Source: an uncultured Prevotellaceae bacterium (GTDB lineage Bacteria > Bacteroidota > Bacteroidia > Bacteroidales > Bacteroidaceae). Taken from it: a stretch of 64,000 bases of DNA. Made by a program: the position numbers and the translations under genes. Shown here piece by piece: positions 1 through 9,545 of this stretch (position 1 is its first letter; each line of letters begins with the position of its first letter). The notes beneath the pieces were generated by a model. That model did no database searches. It worked only from the letters and a program-made list of their open reading frames with translations, and was not told the DNA's origin. Location of the stretch: assembly GCA_947168045.1 (NCBI GenBank), contig CAMVKN010000008.1, forward strand, positions 25,839 through 89,838, in the 5' to 3' direction.

Positions 1-1
1 T

Positions 2-526
2 GCACAAAACCGCTACCGCTATGGTCGCATGGAGTATGACACACCCTCGCGCTTCATTCGCGACATAGACCCCAAGCTGATGACCATCGACGGTGCACCC
101 TCGGCTGATGACGCTACGACGAGCCGCTCGTCGTGGTCACAGCGCAAGCCCTGGCAGGTGCAGAACGCCCATCCCGTGGCAACGCAGTTCAAGGCTGACC
201 CACAGCCGCGAGCCGTGCCCCGTCCCCAGCCGGAGAGGCCCGTGAACCCCATGTCGCCGCAGTTTGAGCAGCTGCTGAGCGCTGCCAGTGGCGGACGCTA
301 CAAACCCGTGTCGCAGGCAAGGCGACAGACATCGGCGGCACTGTCGACAGCTTCGGCCGGACCGTTGCATGAAGGTACCGTCATCGAGCACCAGCGCTTC
401 GGCATCGGCACCGTAGAACGCCTGGAAGGGGTGGGGGAGAACCAGAAGGCCACCGTCAACTTCCGCAATGCCGGCACCAAGCAGCTGCTGCTCAAATATG
501 CCGTGTTCAAGATAGTCACACCATAA
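2..526 (+). CDS. C-terminal part of a UvrD/PcrA-type ATP-dependent DNA helicase (5' truncated by window edge)
   Basis: Frame is open to the window edge (AQNRYRYGRMEYDTPSRFIRDID...), with a typical UvrD 'PSRFI.DI' motif and C-terminal 'HQRFGIGTVERLEG...KATVNF...GTKQLLLKYA' domain. Confidence 0.8.
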   Translation, partial: AQNRYRYGRMEYDTPSRFIRDIDPKLMTIDGAPSADDATTSRSSWSQRKPWQVQNAHPVATQFKADPQPRAVPRPQPERPVNPMSPQFEQLLSAASGGRYKPVSQARRQTSAALSTASAGPLHEGTVIEHQRFGIGTVERLEGVGENQKATVNFRNAGTKQLLLKYAVFKIVTP

Positions 527-607
527 CGGTCAACAATCATAGGTCAAGCAATTATGATAAAATGAAAGAAAAACTACATTTTATTTTGCTTTTTGAAAGG
601 TTCTTAG

Positions 608-615
608 TAACTTTG
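608..615 (+). promoter_or_regulatory. Bacteroidetes-type -7 box (TAACTTTG) upstream of XRE-cupin gene
   Basis: TAnnTTTG match with TTTG-containing sequence about 20 nt upstream, 59 nt before the ATG. Confidence 0.55.
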
Positions 616-673
616 CCGACCTTTAAAACATACCGCTATTATAACAACAACAAACAACAATAAAAACGTAACC

Positions 674-1258
674 ATGTCCGATACTCATTCTTATGTTGGC
701 GCAAAGATAAAGGGAATCAGAGAGACGAAGAACCTCACCATCGAAGAGATTTCCGAGCGCAGCGGCCTTACGGCAGAACAGATTACCTCCATCGAGAACG
801 ACCAGAACCTGCCCTCCTTAGGGCCGCTTATCAAGATAGCCCGTGCACTGGGCGTCCGTTTGGGCACTTTCATGGACGACAACGACGACCTGGGACCCGT
901 GCTGTGCCGCGCTGAGGAACGTGAGAATCATAGCAGCATCAGCTTCTCGAACGGAGCCACCGATGCACGAAAGCACATGGAATACCATCCACTGGCACCA
1001 CAGAAGGCCGGTCGCCACATGGAGCCCTTCATCATTGACATCCATCCCACCGACAAGCACGAATACCAGCTCTCGGCACACGAGGGCGAGGAGTTCATCT
1101 ATGTCATGGAGGGACACATCGAACTGGTTTACGGCAAGGAGACCTACACGCTGAATCCGGGCGACAGCATCTACTACGACAGCATCGTGAAGCACCACCT
1201 GCATGGTGCTCCCGGCCAGGCTGCCAAGATTCTCGCCGTGGTTTACATTCCATTCTGA
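674..1258 (+). CDS. XRE-family transcriptional regulator with C-terminal cupin domain
   Basis: N-terminal HTH 'IKGIRETKNLTIEEISERSGLTAEQITSIEN'; C-terminal cupin 'HEGEEFIYVMEGHIELVYG...LNPGDSIYYDS'. Confidence 0.9.
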   Translation: MSDTHSYVGAKIKGIRETKNLTIEEISERSGLTAEQITSIENDQNLPSLGPLIKIARALGVRLGTFMDDNDDLGPVLCRAEERENHSSISFSNGATDARKHMEYHPLAPQKAGRHMEPFIIDIHPTDKHEYQLSAHEGEEFIYVMEGHIELVYGKETYTLNPGDSIYYDSIVKHHLHGAPGQAAKILAVVYIPF

Positions 1259-1270
1259 ATGGTCGTTTTC

Positions 1271-1302
1271 ACGTCATAACGTTATATCGTAATAACGAAA
1301 GA
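1271..1302 (+). repeat. 8-bp-period array (ACGTCATA/ACGTTATA/TCGTAATA/ACGAAAGA) ending 4 nt before ATG
   Basis: Read directly; the same unit family recurs at 20703-20750. Confidence 0.7.
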
Positions 1303-1306
1303 AAAT

Positions 1307-3040
1307 ATGGAAACGAAGAGCGTAAGATTAGATATGGCAGGCCGTCCACTGCCTGACAGGACATACCCCGCTGAGACGGGTAGCGCTGGCTATCAGCTGA
1401 GCGAGCGCACGCTGGGCGACTGGCTCGAATACTGGGCACAGACCACGCCCGACAAGGAATACATCGTCTACAGCGACCGCAACCTGCGCTTCACCTGGAG
1501 CAAGTTCAACGAGCGCGTCGACAACCTGGCCAAGGGACTCATCGCCATCGGTGTGAAGAAAGGCTCTAACGTCGGCATCTGGGCCACCAACGTGCCCGAC
1601 TGGCTGACCTTCCTCTATGCCACGGCGAAGATTGGTGCCGTGCTCGTCACGGTGAACACCAACTACAAGCAGAACGAGCTGGAGTACCTCTGCAAGGACT
1701 CAGACATGCACACCCTCTGCATCACCGATGGCACATGGGACTGCAACTACGTGGACATGACCTACGAGATGCTGCCCGAGCTGAAGACCTGCGAGCGCGG
1801 CCACCTGAACAGCGAGCGCTTCCCGTATATGAAGAACGTGGTGTTCATCGGCATGGAGAAATACCGTGGCATGTACAACACCGCTGAGCTGCTGCTCCTG
1901 GGGCAGAACATCGAGGATGAGACGCTCGACGAGATGAAGCGCAACGTCAGTTGCCATGATGTCTGCAACATGCAGTACACCAGTGGCACTACGGGCTTTC
2001 CCAAGGGTGTCATGCTCACCCATTTCAACATTGCCAACGATGGTTACTTCACTGGCGAGAACATGGCCTTTACACAGGACGACAAGCTGTGCGTCTGCGT
2101 GCCCCTGTTCCACTGCTTCGGCGTCGTACTGGCTACCATGAACTGTCTGACCCACGGCTGCACGGAGGTGATGGTGGAGAAGTTCGACCCGCTCGTCGTC
2201 CTTGCCTCCATTCACAAGGAGCGCTGCACGGCCGTCTATGGTGTGCCAACGATGTTCATTGCTGAGCTCGACCACCCGATGTTCGACATGTTCGACCTCA
2301 CCTGCCTGCGCACCGGCATCATGGCTGGCAGTCTCTGCCCCATTGAGCTGATGAAGCGTGTGTCGGAGAAGATGTACATGACCATCACCAGCGTCTATGG
2401 CCTCACGGAGTCATCGCCCGGCATGACGCAGACCTGTCTGAACGATACCTTCGAACAGCGCTGCACCACCGTGGGACGCGACTATCCGTTTGTCGAGGTG
2501 AAGGTGCTCAACCCTGAGACCAACGAGGAGTGTCCTCCTGGCGTACAGGGCGAGATGTGCTGTCGGGGCTTCAACGTGATGAAGGGCTATTACAAGAATC
2601 CCGAAGCCACGGCCGAGGTCATCGACAAGAACGGCTTCCTCCATTCCGGCGACCTCGGTGTGATGGACGAGCAAGGGTTTTACCGCATCACCGGTCGCAT
2701 CAAGGACATGATTATACGTGGTGGCGAGAACATCTATCCGCGCGAGATTGAGGAGTTCCTCTACCACATGCCCGGCATCAAGGACGTGCAGGTGGCCGCC
2801 GTGCCGTCGAAGAAGTATGGCGAGGCCGTGGGAGCCTTCATCATTCTGCAGCCCGGCGCCAAGATGACGGCTGAGGACGTGCAGCTGTTCTGCCGCGGAA
2901 AGATTGCCCGATACAAGATTCCGAAGTATGTGTTCTTCATTGACCAGTTCCCCCTCACCGGCTCAGGAAAGATTCAGAAGTTCAAGCTGAAGGAGATGAG
3001 CCTGGAGCTTTGCCGACAGCAGGGCATCGAGGTCGTCTGA
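1307..3040 (+). CDS. AMP-binding acyl-CoA synthetase
   Basis: AMP-binding motif '[16 protein letters not shown]', 'YGLTESSPG', '[23 protein letters not shown]'. Confidence 0.92.
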   Translation: METKSVRLDMAGRPLPDRTYPAETGSAGYQLSERTLGDWLEYWAQTTPDKEYIVYSDRNLRFTWSKFNERVDNLAKGLIAIGVKKGSNVGIWATNVPDWLTFLYATAKIGAVLVTVNTNYKQNELEYLCKDSDMHTLCITDGTWDCNYVDMTYEMLPELKTCERGHLNSERFPYMKNVVFIGMEKYRGMYNTAELLLLGQNIEDETLDEMKRNVSCHDVCNMQYTSGTTGFPKGVMLTHFNIANDGYFTGENMAFTQDDKLCVCVPLFHCFGVVLATMNCLTHGCTEVMVEKFDPLVVLASIHKERCTAVYGVPTMFIAELDHPMFDMFDLTCLRTGIMAGSLCPIELMKRVSEKMYMTITSVYGLTESSPGMTQTCLNDTFEQRCTTVGRDYPFVEVKVLNPETNEECPPGVQGEMCCRGFNVMKGYYKNPEATAEVIDKNGFLHSGDLGVMDEQGFYRITGRIKDMIIRGGENIYPREIEEFLYHMPGIKDVQVAAVPSKKYGEAVGAFIILQPGAKMTAEDVQLFCRGKIARYKIPKYVFFIDQFPLTGSGKIQKFKLKEMSLELCRQQGIEVV

Positions 3041-3087
3041 GAACAGCATACGAAAGGCGGCTCCTCCCCTATATATTTCAGATACAA

Positions 3088-3115
3088 AAAAGGTGCACTT
3101 GCAAGTGCACCTTTT
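3088..3115. terminator. Bidirectional intrinsic terminator between convergent genes
   Basis: Perfect palindrome AAAAGGTGCACTTGCAAGTGCACCTTTT between the 3' ends of the acyl-CoA synthetase and dnaB. Confidence 0.8.
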
Positions 3116-3119
3116 GTTC

Positions 3120-4658
3120 TTAATACGGCAGACTGCCAGGATCGACATCGCCGCCAATAGGTCTGAAGTCATCGTCATCAGTGATGGGGGGCTGACTGTC
3201 GCCATTGATGCGCGAGCCTAAGATTTCGCCACCCATGGTGGGAGCATCATGCCCCAGACGTCCGTTCTCGGGGTCCTCAAATCGTGTAAACTCACCACGG
3301 AAGTTCAGCAGGATGTTGTCAGTGGCACCCTTACGATGCTTGGCAATGATGATTTCAGCCATGCCATGCAGGTCGCGTCCCTTGTCGTCCTGATAGATAT
3401 GATAGTACTCTGGACGATGGACAAAGATAACCATGTCAGCATCCTGCTCGATGGCACCCGACTCACGCAGGTCGCTCAGCTGCGGTCGCTTGCCCTCCAG
3501 TCCCTCACGGTTCTCAACGCCACGGTTGAGCTGTGAGAGCGCCAGTACGGGGATGTTGAGCTCCTTGGCCAGGCCCTTCAGCGAGCGGCTGATGGTGCTG
3601 ACCTCCTCCTGACGCGAGGAGAAGCGCATGCCGTTGGCATTCATCAGCTGAAGATAGTCAATCATAATGATTTTCACACCGTGCTCGCGTACCAGGCGGC
3701 GTGCCTTGGTACGCAGCTCGAAGACGGACAGGCCGGGTGTGTCGTCAACGTAGAGTGGGGCGCCATAGAGGTCATTGATGCGAATGTCCAAGCGGCGCCA
3801 GTCTTCGTCGGTCAGCTGTCCGTTGAGTATCTTCTTGCCTTCCACCTCGCAACAGTTGGAAATGAGGCGGTTGACAAGCTGCACGTTTGACATCTCAAGC
3901 GAGAAGAAAGCCGTCGGCACCTTGTAGTCGGCAGCGATATTCTTGGCCAGCGACAGTGCAAACGACGTCTTACCCATGGCAGGGCGACCGGCAATGATGA
4001 CCAGGTCGGAGGCCTGCCACCCGCTGGTCTTGTCATCAAGTTCGCGATAGCCTGTAGGCACACCCGTCAGACCGCCCTTGTTGGCCGCTGCGATGTCGAG
4101 CACATGCCGGGCCTCCTTGATGACGGGGTCAATCTGGGTGTAGTCGCGCTTCATGTTCTTCTGCGATAGCTCGAAGAGCGAGCCCTCAGCATGCTGCATC
4201 AGTTCATCGACGTCGATGGTCTCGTCGAAGGCCTTCGTCTCAACATCGCCGGCAAACTGTATGAGCTGCCGGGCGAGGAACTTCTGCGCCACGATGCGTG
4301 CATGGTAGTCGACATGCGCCGAGGTGGCCACGCGACTGGAAATCTCAGCGATATATGCGGGTCCGCCAGCTTCTTCGAGCTTTCCGCTGCGCATCAGCTG
4401 GTCGGTGACGGTGAGCACGTCGACGGGTTTCTCCTCCATCGACAGGTCGCGTATGGCAGCGTAGATGAGCTGGTTGCGCGGCTCGTAGAAGCTCTCGGGG
4501 TAGAGCATCTCGCACACCACCGCATAGGCATCCTTGTCGATGAGCAAGGCGCCTAAGACAGCACGCTCCACCTCCAGTGCTTGGGGCTGGAGGTGGGCGT
4601 AGGTGTTGTCGATAGGTTGTTGGCGGCTGTTACGCCGCTGGTTCTGTGTGTCGGCCAT
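3120..4658 (-). CDS. dnaB: Replicative DNA helicase DnaB
   Basis: Full-length DnaB: '[22 protein letters not shown]', 'IMIDYLQLM', '[34 protein letters not shown]'-type motif. Confidence 0.97.
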   Translation of the reverse strand: [512 protein letters not shown]

Positions 4659-4664
4659 AAAAGA

Positions 4665-6116
4665 TTACAGGATGGTCTTGACGGCCTCGAGCATGCCCTT
4701 GTCCTGGATGAGGTCGAGGTACTGCTTGACAAGTGCGTTCAGACCCTTGACCTTGTTGAGGTCCTCCTGCCAGATGAACTCTGCGGCGAGGACACCGTCG
4801 GTCACCTTCTGTGTGTCGCCAGTAGCCCAGAGTTGCTGCAGCAGCTCCATAATCTTCGGGTCGTCGTTGGGAGTGATGTCAGCACCGTCGGCACGCTTGC
4901 CACCCTTGTAGTAGGTGATGATGGCAGCCAGACCGAAGACGAGGCCCTTGGGCAGCTCGCCCTTGCGCTCCAAGAAGGTCTTCACGCCAGGCAGGTCACG
5001 AGCCTGGAACTTCGGGAACGAGTTGAGCATGATGCTGGTGACAGCGTGGTCGACGAAAGGATTGTCGAAACGCTCCAGCACGTCGCCGGCGAACTTCTCC
5101 AGCTCCTCCTGGGGCAGGTCGAGCGTCTGCATCAGCTCGTCGAACTGCACCTTGTGGATATACTTGCCAATGACCTCATGCTGGCATGCATCGCGGACGA
5201 TGTTGACGCCACTGAGGTAGGCCACGGGGCTGAGCACGGTGTGGGGACCATTGAGCAGGGTCACCTTGCGCTTGTGGTAGGGCTCCTCTGAGGGAACGAA
5301 GAGAACATGCAGTCCAGCCTTGTCAGCAGGGAACTCCTGAGCAACCTCCTTCGGGGCCTCGATTACCCAGAGGTGGAAGTTCTCAGCCTGAACGACGAGG
5401 TTGTCGCGGTAGCCAATCTTCTCCTGTATCTGTGCAATCTCCTTACGGGGGAAGCCCGGCACGATGCGGTCGACGAGGGTGGCATAGACACCGCATGAGT
5501 TCTCGAACCACTGGCGGAAGCCTTCGGGCAGCTCCCACAGGTCGATGTACTTGCGGATGCAGTCCTTCAGCACGTGACCGTTGAGGAAAATGAGCTCGCA
5601 GGGGAAGATGATGAGACCCTTGGTGGGGTCGCCGTTGAAGGTCTGGTAACGACGGTAGAGCAGCTGGACGAGCTTGCCAGGATAGCTGCTGGCGGGTTTG
5701 TCGTCGAGCTTGCAAGCAGGATCGAAGGCGATGCCGGCCTCAGTGGTGTTGGAGATGACAAAACGCATCTCGGGCTGGTCGGCCAGGGCCATGAAAGCCT
5801 CGTTCTGCGAATAGGGGTTCAAGCAGCGGCTGATGACGTCGATGCGCTCAAGCGTATTCACGGGCTTGCCATTCTCGCGTCCCTGAAGGTTGACATGGTA
5901 GAGACAGTCCTGACCGTTGAGCCAGTCGACCATGCCCTGTGCCAGCGGCTGAACGACGACGACGCTGCCGTTGAAGTTCGTCTTCTGGTCCATGTTCCAT
6001 ATAATCCAATCTACGAAAGCGCGGAGAAAGTTTCCTTCACCGAACTGGATGACCTTTTCAGGCATCACACTCTTGGGAGCAAAGTGTTTGTTTAATGGTT
6101 TCAGCATTGTTTTCAA
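4665..6116 (-). CDS. uxaB: Tagaturonate reductase (altronate oxidoreductase)
   Basis: UxaB-like sequence 'VIQFGEGNFLRAFVDWIIW', 'VISNTTEAGI', 'FPCELIFLNGHVLKDCI', 'LLNGPHTVLSPVAYLSG'. Confidence 0.9.
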   Translation of the reverse strand: MKTMLKPLNKHFAPKSVMPEKVIQFGEGNFLRAFVDWIIWNMDQKTNFNGSVVVVQPLAQGMVDWLNGQDCLYHVNLQGRENGKPVNTLERIDVISRCLNPYSQNEAFMALADQPEMRFVISNTTEAGIAFDPACKLDDKPASSYPGKLVQLLYRRYQTFNGDPTKGLIIFPCELIFLNGHVLKDCIRKYIDLWELPEGFRQWFENSCGVYATLVDRIVPGFPRKEIAQIQEKIGYRDNLVVQAENFHLWVIEAPKEVAQEFPADKAGLHVLFVPSEEPYHKRKVTLLNGPHTVLSPVAYLSGVNIVRDACQHEVIGKYIHKVQFDELMQTLDLPQEELEKFAGDVLERFDNPFVDHAVTSIMLNSFPKFQARDLPGVKTFLERKGELPKGLVFGLAAIITYYKGGKRADGADITPNDDPKIMELLQQLWATGDTQKVTDGVLAAEFIWQEDLNKVKGLNALVKQYLDLIQDKGMLEAVKTIL

Positions 6117-6268
6117 AGTTTTTAAGTTAATGTTTTATAGCGTGCCGCAAAGGTACTCACTTTTCCCCATACGGCCAAATTTTTCCGCAAATGTTTTTTT
6201 TGTTTTTTGCGTAAAGGTTTGCGACTGCCTGCTACATTTTTTTTATTACACGCGCGCGCGTAATTGTA

Positions 6269-6690
6269 GTGCACTAAGTGCACCTATGGGTCTTAACAAA
6301 TTGACTTGCAATTCGTTGTCTGGTGCACCAACACTCTTTTTCGGTGCACCAACGAGCACCAGCCTCCCCCCTTCTGCGCCCGAGGGGGCTTTATTCTCGT
6401 AAAGTGCCGAGTTATGACAATATCTCATGGAGATAATTTCGTAAAGCGCCGAGTTATGACAATATCTCATGGAGATAATTTCGTAAAGCGCCGAGTTATT
6501 GCCAAATTCTCTCGAGAATTTATCCGAAAAGTGTCCGTTTATTGTTTCCTGGAGTCCTGCGGCTGTGCCCAGGTGCACCATCAAGGACCTCAGGTGCCCC
6601 ATTAGGTGCTCGAACTGAGTCGTTGGTGCACCTGACAACGACTTGCAAGTCAATTTATTAAAGCCCATAGGTGCACTTGGTGCGCTCACA
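6269..6690. repeat. MITE-like intergenic repeat element with about 62-bp imperfect terminal inverted arms
   Basis: GTGCACTAAGTGCACCTATGGGTCTTAACAAATTGACTTGCAATTCGTTGTCTGGTGCACC (left) matches the reverse complement of GGTGCACCTGACAACGACTTGCAAGTCAATTTATTAAAGCCCATAGGTGCACTTGGTGCGC (right) with about 7 differences. Confidence 0.75.
6398..6520. repeat. 42-bp tandem repeat, 2 full copies plus a diverged third
   Basis: CGTAAAGYGCCGAGTTATGACAATATCTCATGGAGATAATTT starts at 6398, 6440 and (diverged) 6482. Confidence 0.9.
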
Positions 6691-6714
6691 GTTTTTGTTT
6701 CATTATTATCATAT

Positions 6715-6780
6715 TGAGTCCACTTTAATAAGTTGCCCTTACCGTCATCAGCGACAGGAGCGACTTTTTTAGTGGACTCA
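6715..6780. repeat. Small inverted repeat (TGAGTCCACT ... AGTGGACTCA)
   Basis: Perfect 10-bp arms at 6715-6724 and 6771-6780. Confidence 0.6.
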
Positions 6781-6970
6781 GTTAGTTATAATATAAGCGG
6801 GGAAATAGTAATAATGAACACAGAGGCTCCGAACGCTCTGTAGACTTGAAAAGCTAACGTAAGAACACAATGTCAACCGTAAACATGGCTGATGCGCGTG
6901 TCCATAATGATAAAATAACGTAAAAAATCTAATGTTTCGGAAAAAAAAACGTGTTTATCGGAAATTTCAC

Positions 6971-6978
6971 TAACTTTG
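6971..6978 (+). promoter_or_regulatory. -7 box (TAACTTTG) upstream of dnaX
   Basis: TAnnTTTG match 25 nt before ATG. Confidence 0.5.
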
Positions 6979-7002
6979 TAGCCTGAAAACAAACACATCA
7001 CT

Positions 7003-8772
7003 ATGGAATACATCGTTTCGGCACGAAAATACCGCCCCATGTCGTTTGACACGGTGGTAGGTCAGACGGCGCTCACCACCACGTTGAAGAATGCGGTGAA
7101 GAGCGGCAAGCTGGCCCATGCCTACCTGTTTTGCGGCCCTCGCGGAGTAGGAAAGACGACGTGTGCGCGCATCTTTGCCAAGGCCATCAACTGCCAGAAC
7201 CCGACACCCGACGGCGAGGCCTGTGGCGAGTGCGAGAGCTGCCAGTCGTTCAATGAGCAGCGGTCGCTGAACATCTTCGAGCTTGATGCCGCGTCGAACA
7301 ACTCGGTGGAGCACATCAAGACGCTGATGGAGCAGACACGCATACCGCCTCAGGTGGGCAAGTATAAGGTGTTCATCATCGACGAGGTGCACATGCTGTC
7401 CACAGCAGCCTTTAATGCCTTCCTCAAGACCCTCGAGGAACCACCTGCACACGTCATCTTCATCCTCGCCACCACTGAGAAGCACAAGATTCTGCCCACC
7501 ATCCTCAGTCGCTGTCAGATATACGACTTCGAGCGCATGACCGTGCAGGACACCATCAACCACCTGAAAGAGGTGGCTCAGAAAGAGGGCATCAGCTATG
7601 AGGAGCAGGCGCTGGCCGTGATAGCCGAGAAAGCCGATGGCGGCATGCGCGACGCGCTGAGCATCTTCGACCAGGTAGCCTCGTTCTGTCAGGGCAACAT
7701 CACCTATCAGAAGGTCATTGAAGACCTGAACGTGCTTGATTCAGAATACTACTTCCGCATCGTCGACCTGGCTGTCAGCAATCATGTGTCGGAGTTGATG
7801 GTGTTGGTGAACGACATCATAGGCAAAGGCTTCGATGGTGGGCTGCTCATACAGGGCCTGGCTCGTCACGTGCGTAACGTACTGATGGCCCGTGATCCGC
7901 AGACACTGCCTCTTCTGGAGGTCAGCGAACAGCAGAGCCAGCGCTATCAGGAACAGGCCAGGCATGTGGACACACGGTTCCTCTACGGGACGCTGCGCCT
8001 GATGAACAAGTGCGACCTGGCCTACAGGCAGTCGTCGAACAAACGTCTGCTGGTGGAGTTGACACTCATAGAGATGGCTCAGTTGACGCAACCCGACGAT
8101 GGCAGCGCGGGGCGCCAGCCCCGACGACTGAAATCCCTGTTTAAGCACCTGATGGCGGCCACCCCAAAGAACAAGGTGGCAAGTCCATCGGCGCAGCCCG
8201 AAATGAAGCCGGCTCCACAGGTGGCCGCGGCTGCGCAAGAGAATGAGACGGGCACTGCTGCCCGTGAGACGACGCCAAAGCCCCAGCCCAAGCTGCGGCT
8301 GTCAGGCATTACCTCCTCATGGAACAACCTGCGTCAGCAGGATGGCCCCAAAAAGATGTCGATACTGCCGGGTACGCCCGGCGCTGCCAGCAACCAGCAG
8401 GAAGAACGGCAGGAGTTCGCCCAGGAGGACCTGGAGCTTCAGTGGATGGCGATGTGCATCCGGATGCCTCAGCGACTGAGTGGAATAGCCGCCAGGATGA
8501 AGAACATGAACCCTGTCATCACCCAGATGCCCGCCGTTGAGGTGGTGGTGCCCAACGAGCTGACCAAGGCTGAGATGGAGACAATCATGGGCAGCATCGT
8601 CAAGACCCTGCAGCTCTACTTGCACAACAGCGACTTGACCCTGACCCTGCGCGTAGCCGAGAAGCAGGCCATGGGCAGGATGCTGACACGAAGTGAGCAG
8701 CTTGAGGAGATGAGCCGCCAGAACAAGGCCGTGGAAATGATGCTTTCGGCCTTCGACCTTGAATTAGCATAA
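7003..8772 (+). CDS. dnaX: DNA polymerase III subunit gamma/tau
   Basis: 'YRPMSFDTVVGQ', Walker A 'FCGPRGVGKTTCARIFAKAINC', 'IIDEVHMLSTAAFNAFLKTLEEPP'. Confidence 0.97.
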   Translation: MEYIVSARKYRPMSFDTVVGQTALTTTLKNAVKSGKLAHAYLFCGPRGVGKTTCARIFAKAINCQNPTPDGEACGECESCQSFNEQRSLNIFELDAASNNSVEHIKTLMEQTRIPPQVGKYKVFIIDEVHMLSTAAFNAFLKTLEEPPAHVIFILATTEKHKILPTILSRCQIYDFERMTVQDTINHLKEVAQKEGISYEEQALAVIAEKADGGMRDALSIFDQVASFCQGNITYQKVIEDLNVLDSEYYFRIVDLAVSNHVSELMVLVNDIIGKGFDGGLLIQGLARHVRNVLMARDPQTLPLLEVSEQQSQRYQEQARHVDTRFLYGTLRLMNKCDLAYRQSSNKRLLVELTLIEMAQLTQPDDGSAGRQPRRLKSLFKHLMAATPKNKVASPSAQPEMKPAPQVAAAAQENETGTAARETTPKPQPKLRLSGITSSWNNLRQQDGPKKMSILPGTPGAASNQQEERQEFAQEDLELQWMAMCIRMPQRLSGIAARMKNMNPVITQMPAVEVVVPNELTKAEMETIMGSIVKTLQLYLHNSDLTLTLRVAEKQAMGRMLTRSEQLEEMSRQNKAVEMMLSAFDLELA

Positions 8773-8782
8773 CACACAGACT

Positions 8783-9145
8783 ATGAATACAAAGAAGATA
8801 CTAAGTAAAACAAAAACTGCAGCCCTGACGTTCTTGAGGGTCAACAAGTACCTCATCGTCCTTGCTGCAGGCGTGCTCATTGTGGGATTCCTTGGCCAGA
8901 ACAGTGTCATGGCCCATCTGCGCAACAAGGGCCGCATCAGCGAGCTGAAGAAAGAGATAGCCGAGCATAAGGCACTGACGAAGGCCAACCTGGAGCGGAC
9001 CTACCAGTTGCAGACCGACGTTGACGTGATGGTGCGTGTGGCACGCGAGCAGCATTTCTTCAAGATGGCCGACGAGGACGTGTTCGTGCTGAGCGACGAC
9101 GACCCGCGGCCCCAGATGTTGACAGGCAATGAGACCGTTGAGTAG
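8783..9145 (+). CDS. Septum formation initiator family protein (FtsB/DivIC-like)
   Basis: Short single-TM protein with following coiled coil and 'VARE(Q)HFFKMADEDVFVL' C-terminus. Confidence 0.8.
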   Translation: MNTKKILSKTKTAALTFLRVNKYLIVLAAGVLIVGFLGQNSVMAHLRNKGRISELKKEIAEHKALTKANLERTYQLQTDVDVMVRVAREQHFFKMADEDVFVLSDDDPRPQMLTGNETVE

Positions 9146-9530
9146 GCTGCAGAATGCCGTCTTCATCGTCGGGGCCCTACTCATGCTGGCTGGCGCGGTA
9201 CTGGCTATGGCGGCACAGGATGTGGCACCGTGGCTGTTTGCCGCCGGGGCCTTGGCTTTTACCGCCATGCAGCTGCAGCAACGCTATGAGGGCGATAACT
9301 TCACCATACAGCGTCTGCGGCGCATTATGCTCCTGAGCGACGTACTGCTGATAGCCGTGGCGGCGCTGATGTTTGCCGACAAGGGAAATCCCTTTGGGCT
9401 GGAGCACCTGACGTGGGTGAACTATGTTCACAACAACTGGGTGGTGCTGTTGCTCATAGCAGCTGTCCTACAGCTGTATACTGTCATGAGAATAGACTCA
9501 GAACTGAAGAAGGAGAAAACGAATGCATAG
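9129..9530 (+). CDS. Small integral membrane protein of unknown function
   Basis: 133-aa ORF, four predicted hydrophobic segments, 17-bp overlap with the upstream gene. Confidence 0.65.
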   Translation: MRPLSRLQNAVFIVGALLMLAGAVLAMAAQDVAPWLFAAGALAFTAMQLQQRYEGDNFTIQRLRRIMLLSDVLLIAVAALMFADKGNPFGLEHLTWVNYVHNNWVVLLLIAAVLQLYTVMRIDSELKKEKTNA

Positions 9531-9545
9531 AATCTATTAATAACA

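Noticed and set aside
674-3040. XRE-cupin plus acyl-CoA synthetase considered as a toxin-antitoxin or defence pair
   Set aside because: Both genes have ordinary metabolic/regulatory domain architecture; no toxin-like domain.
4581-5291. Long plus-strand ORF (236 aa) antisense to uxaB
   Set aside because: Shadow ORF opposite a well-recognised gene; composition (V/L/H/E-rich) is typical of antisense translation in GC-rich DNA.
6251-6263. Alternating CG tract (possible Z-DNA), also near 24225 and 46489
   Set aside because: Too short for a functional claim; the 46489 copy is within a normal glycosyltransferase gene.
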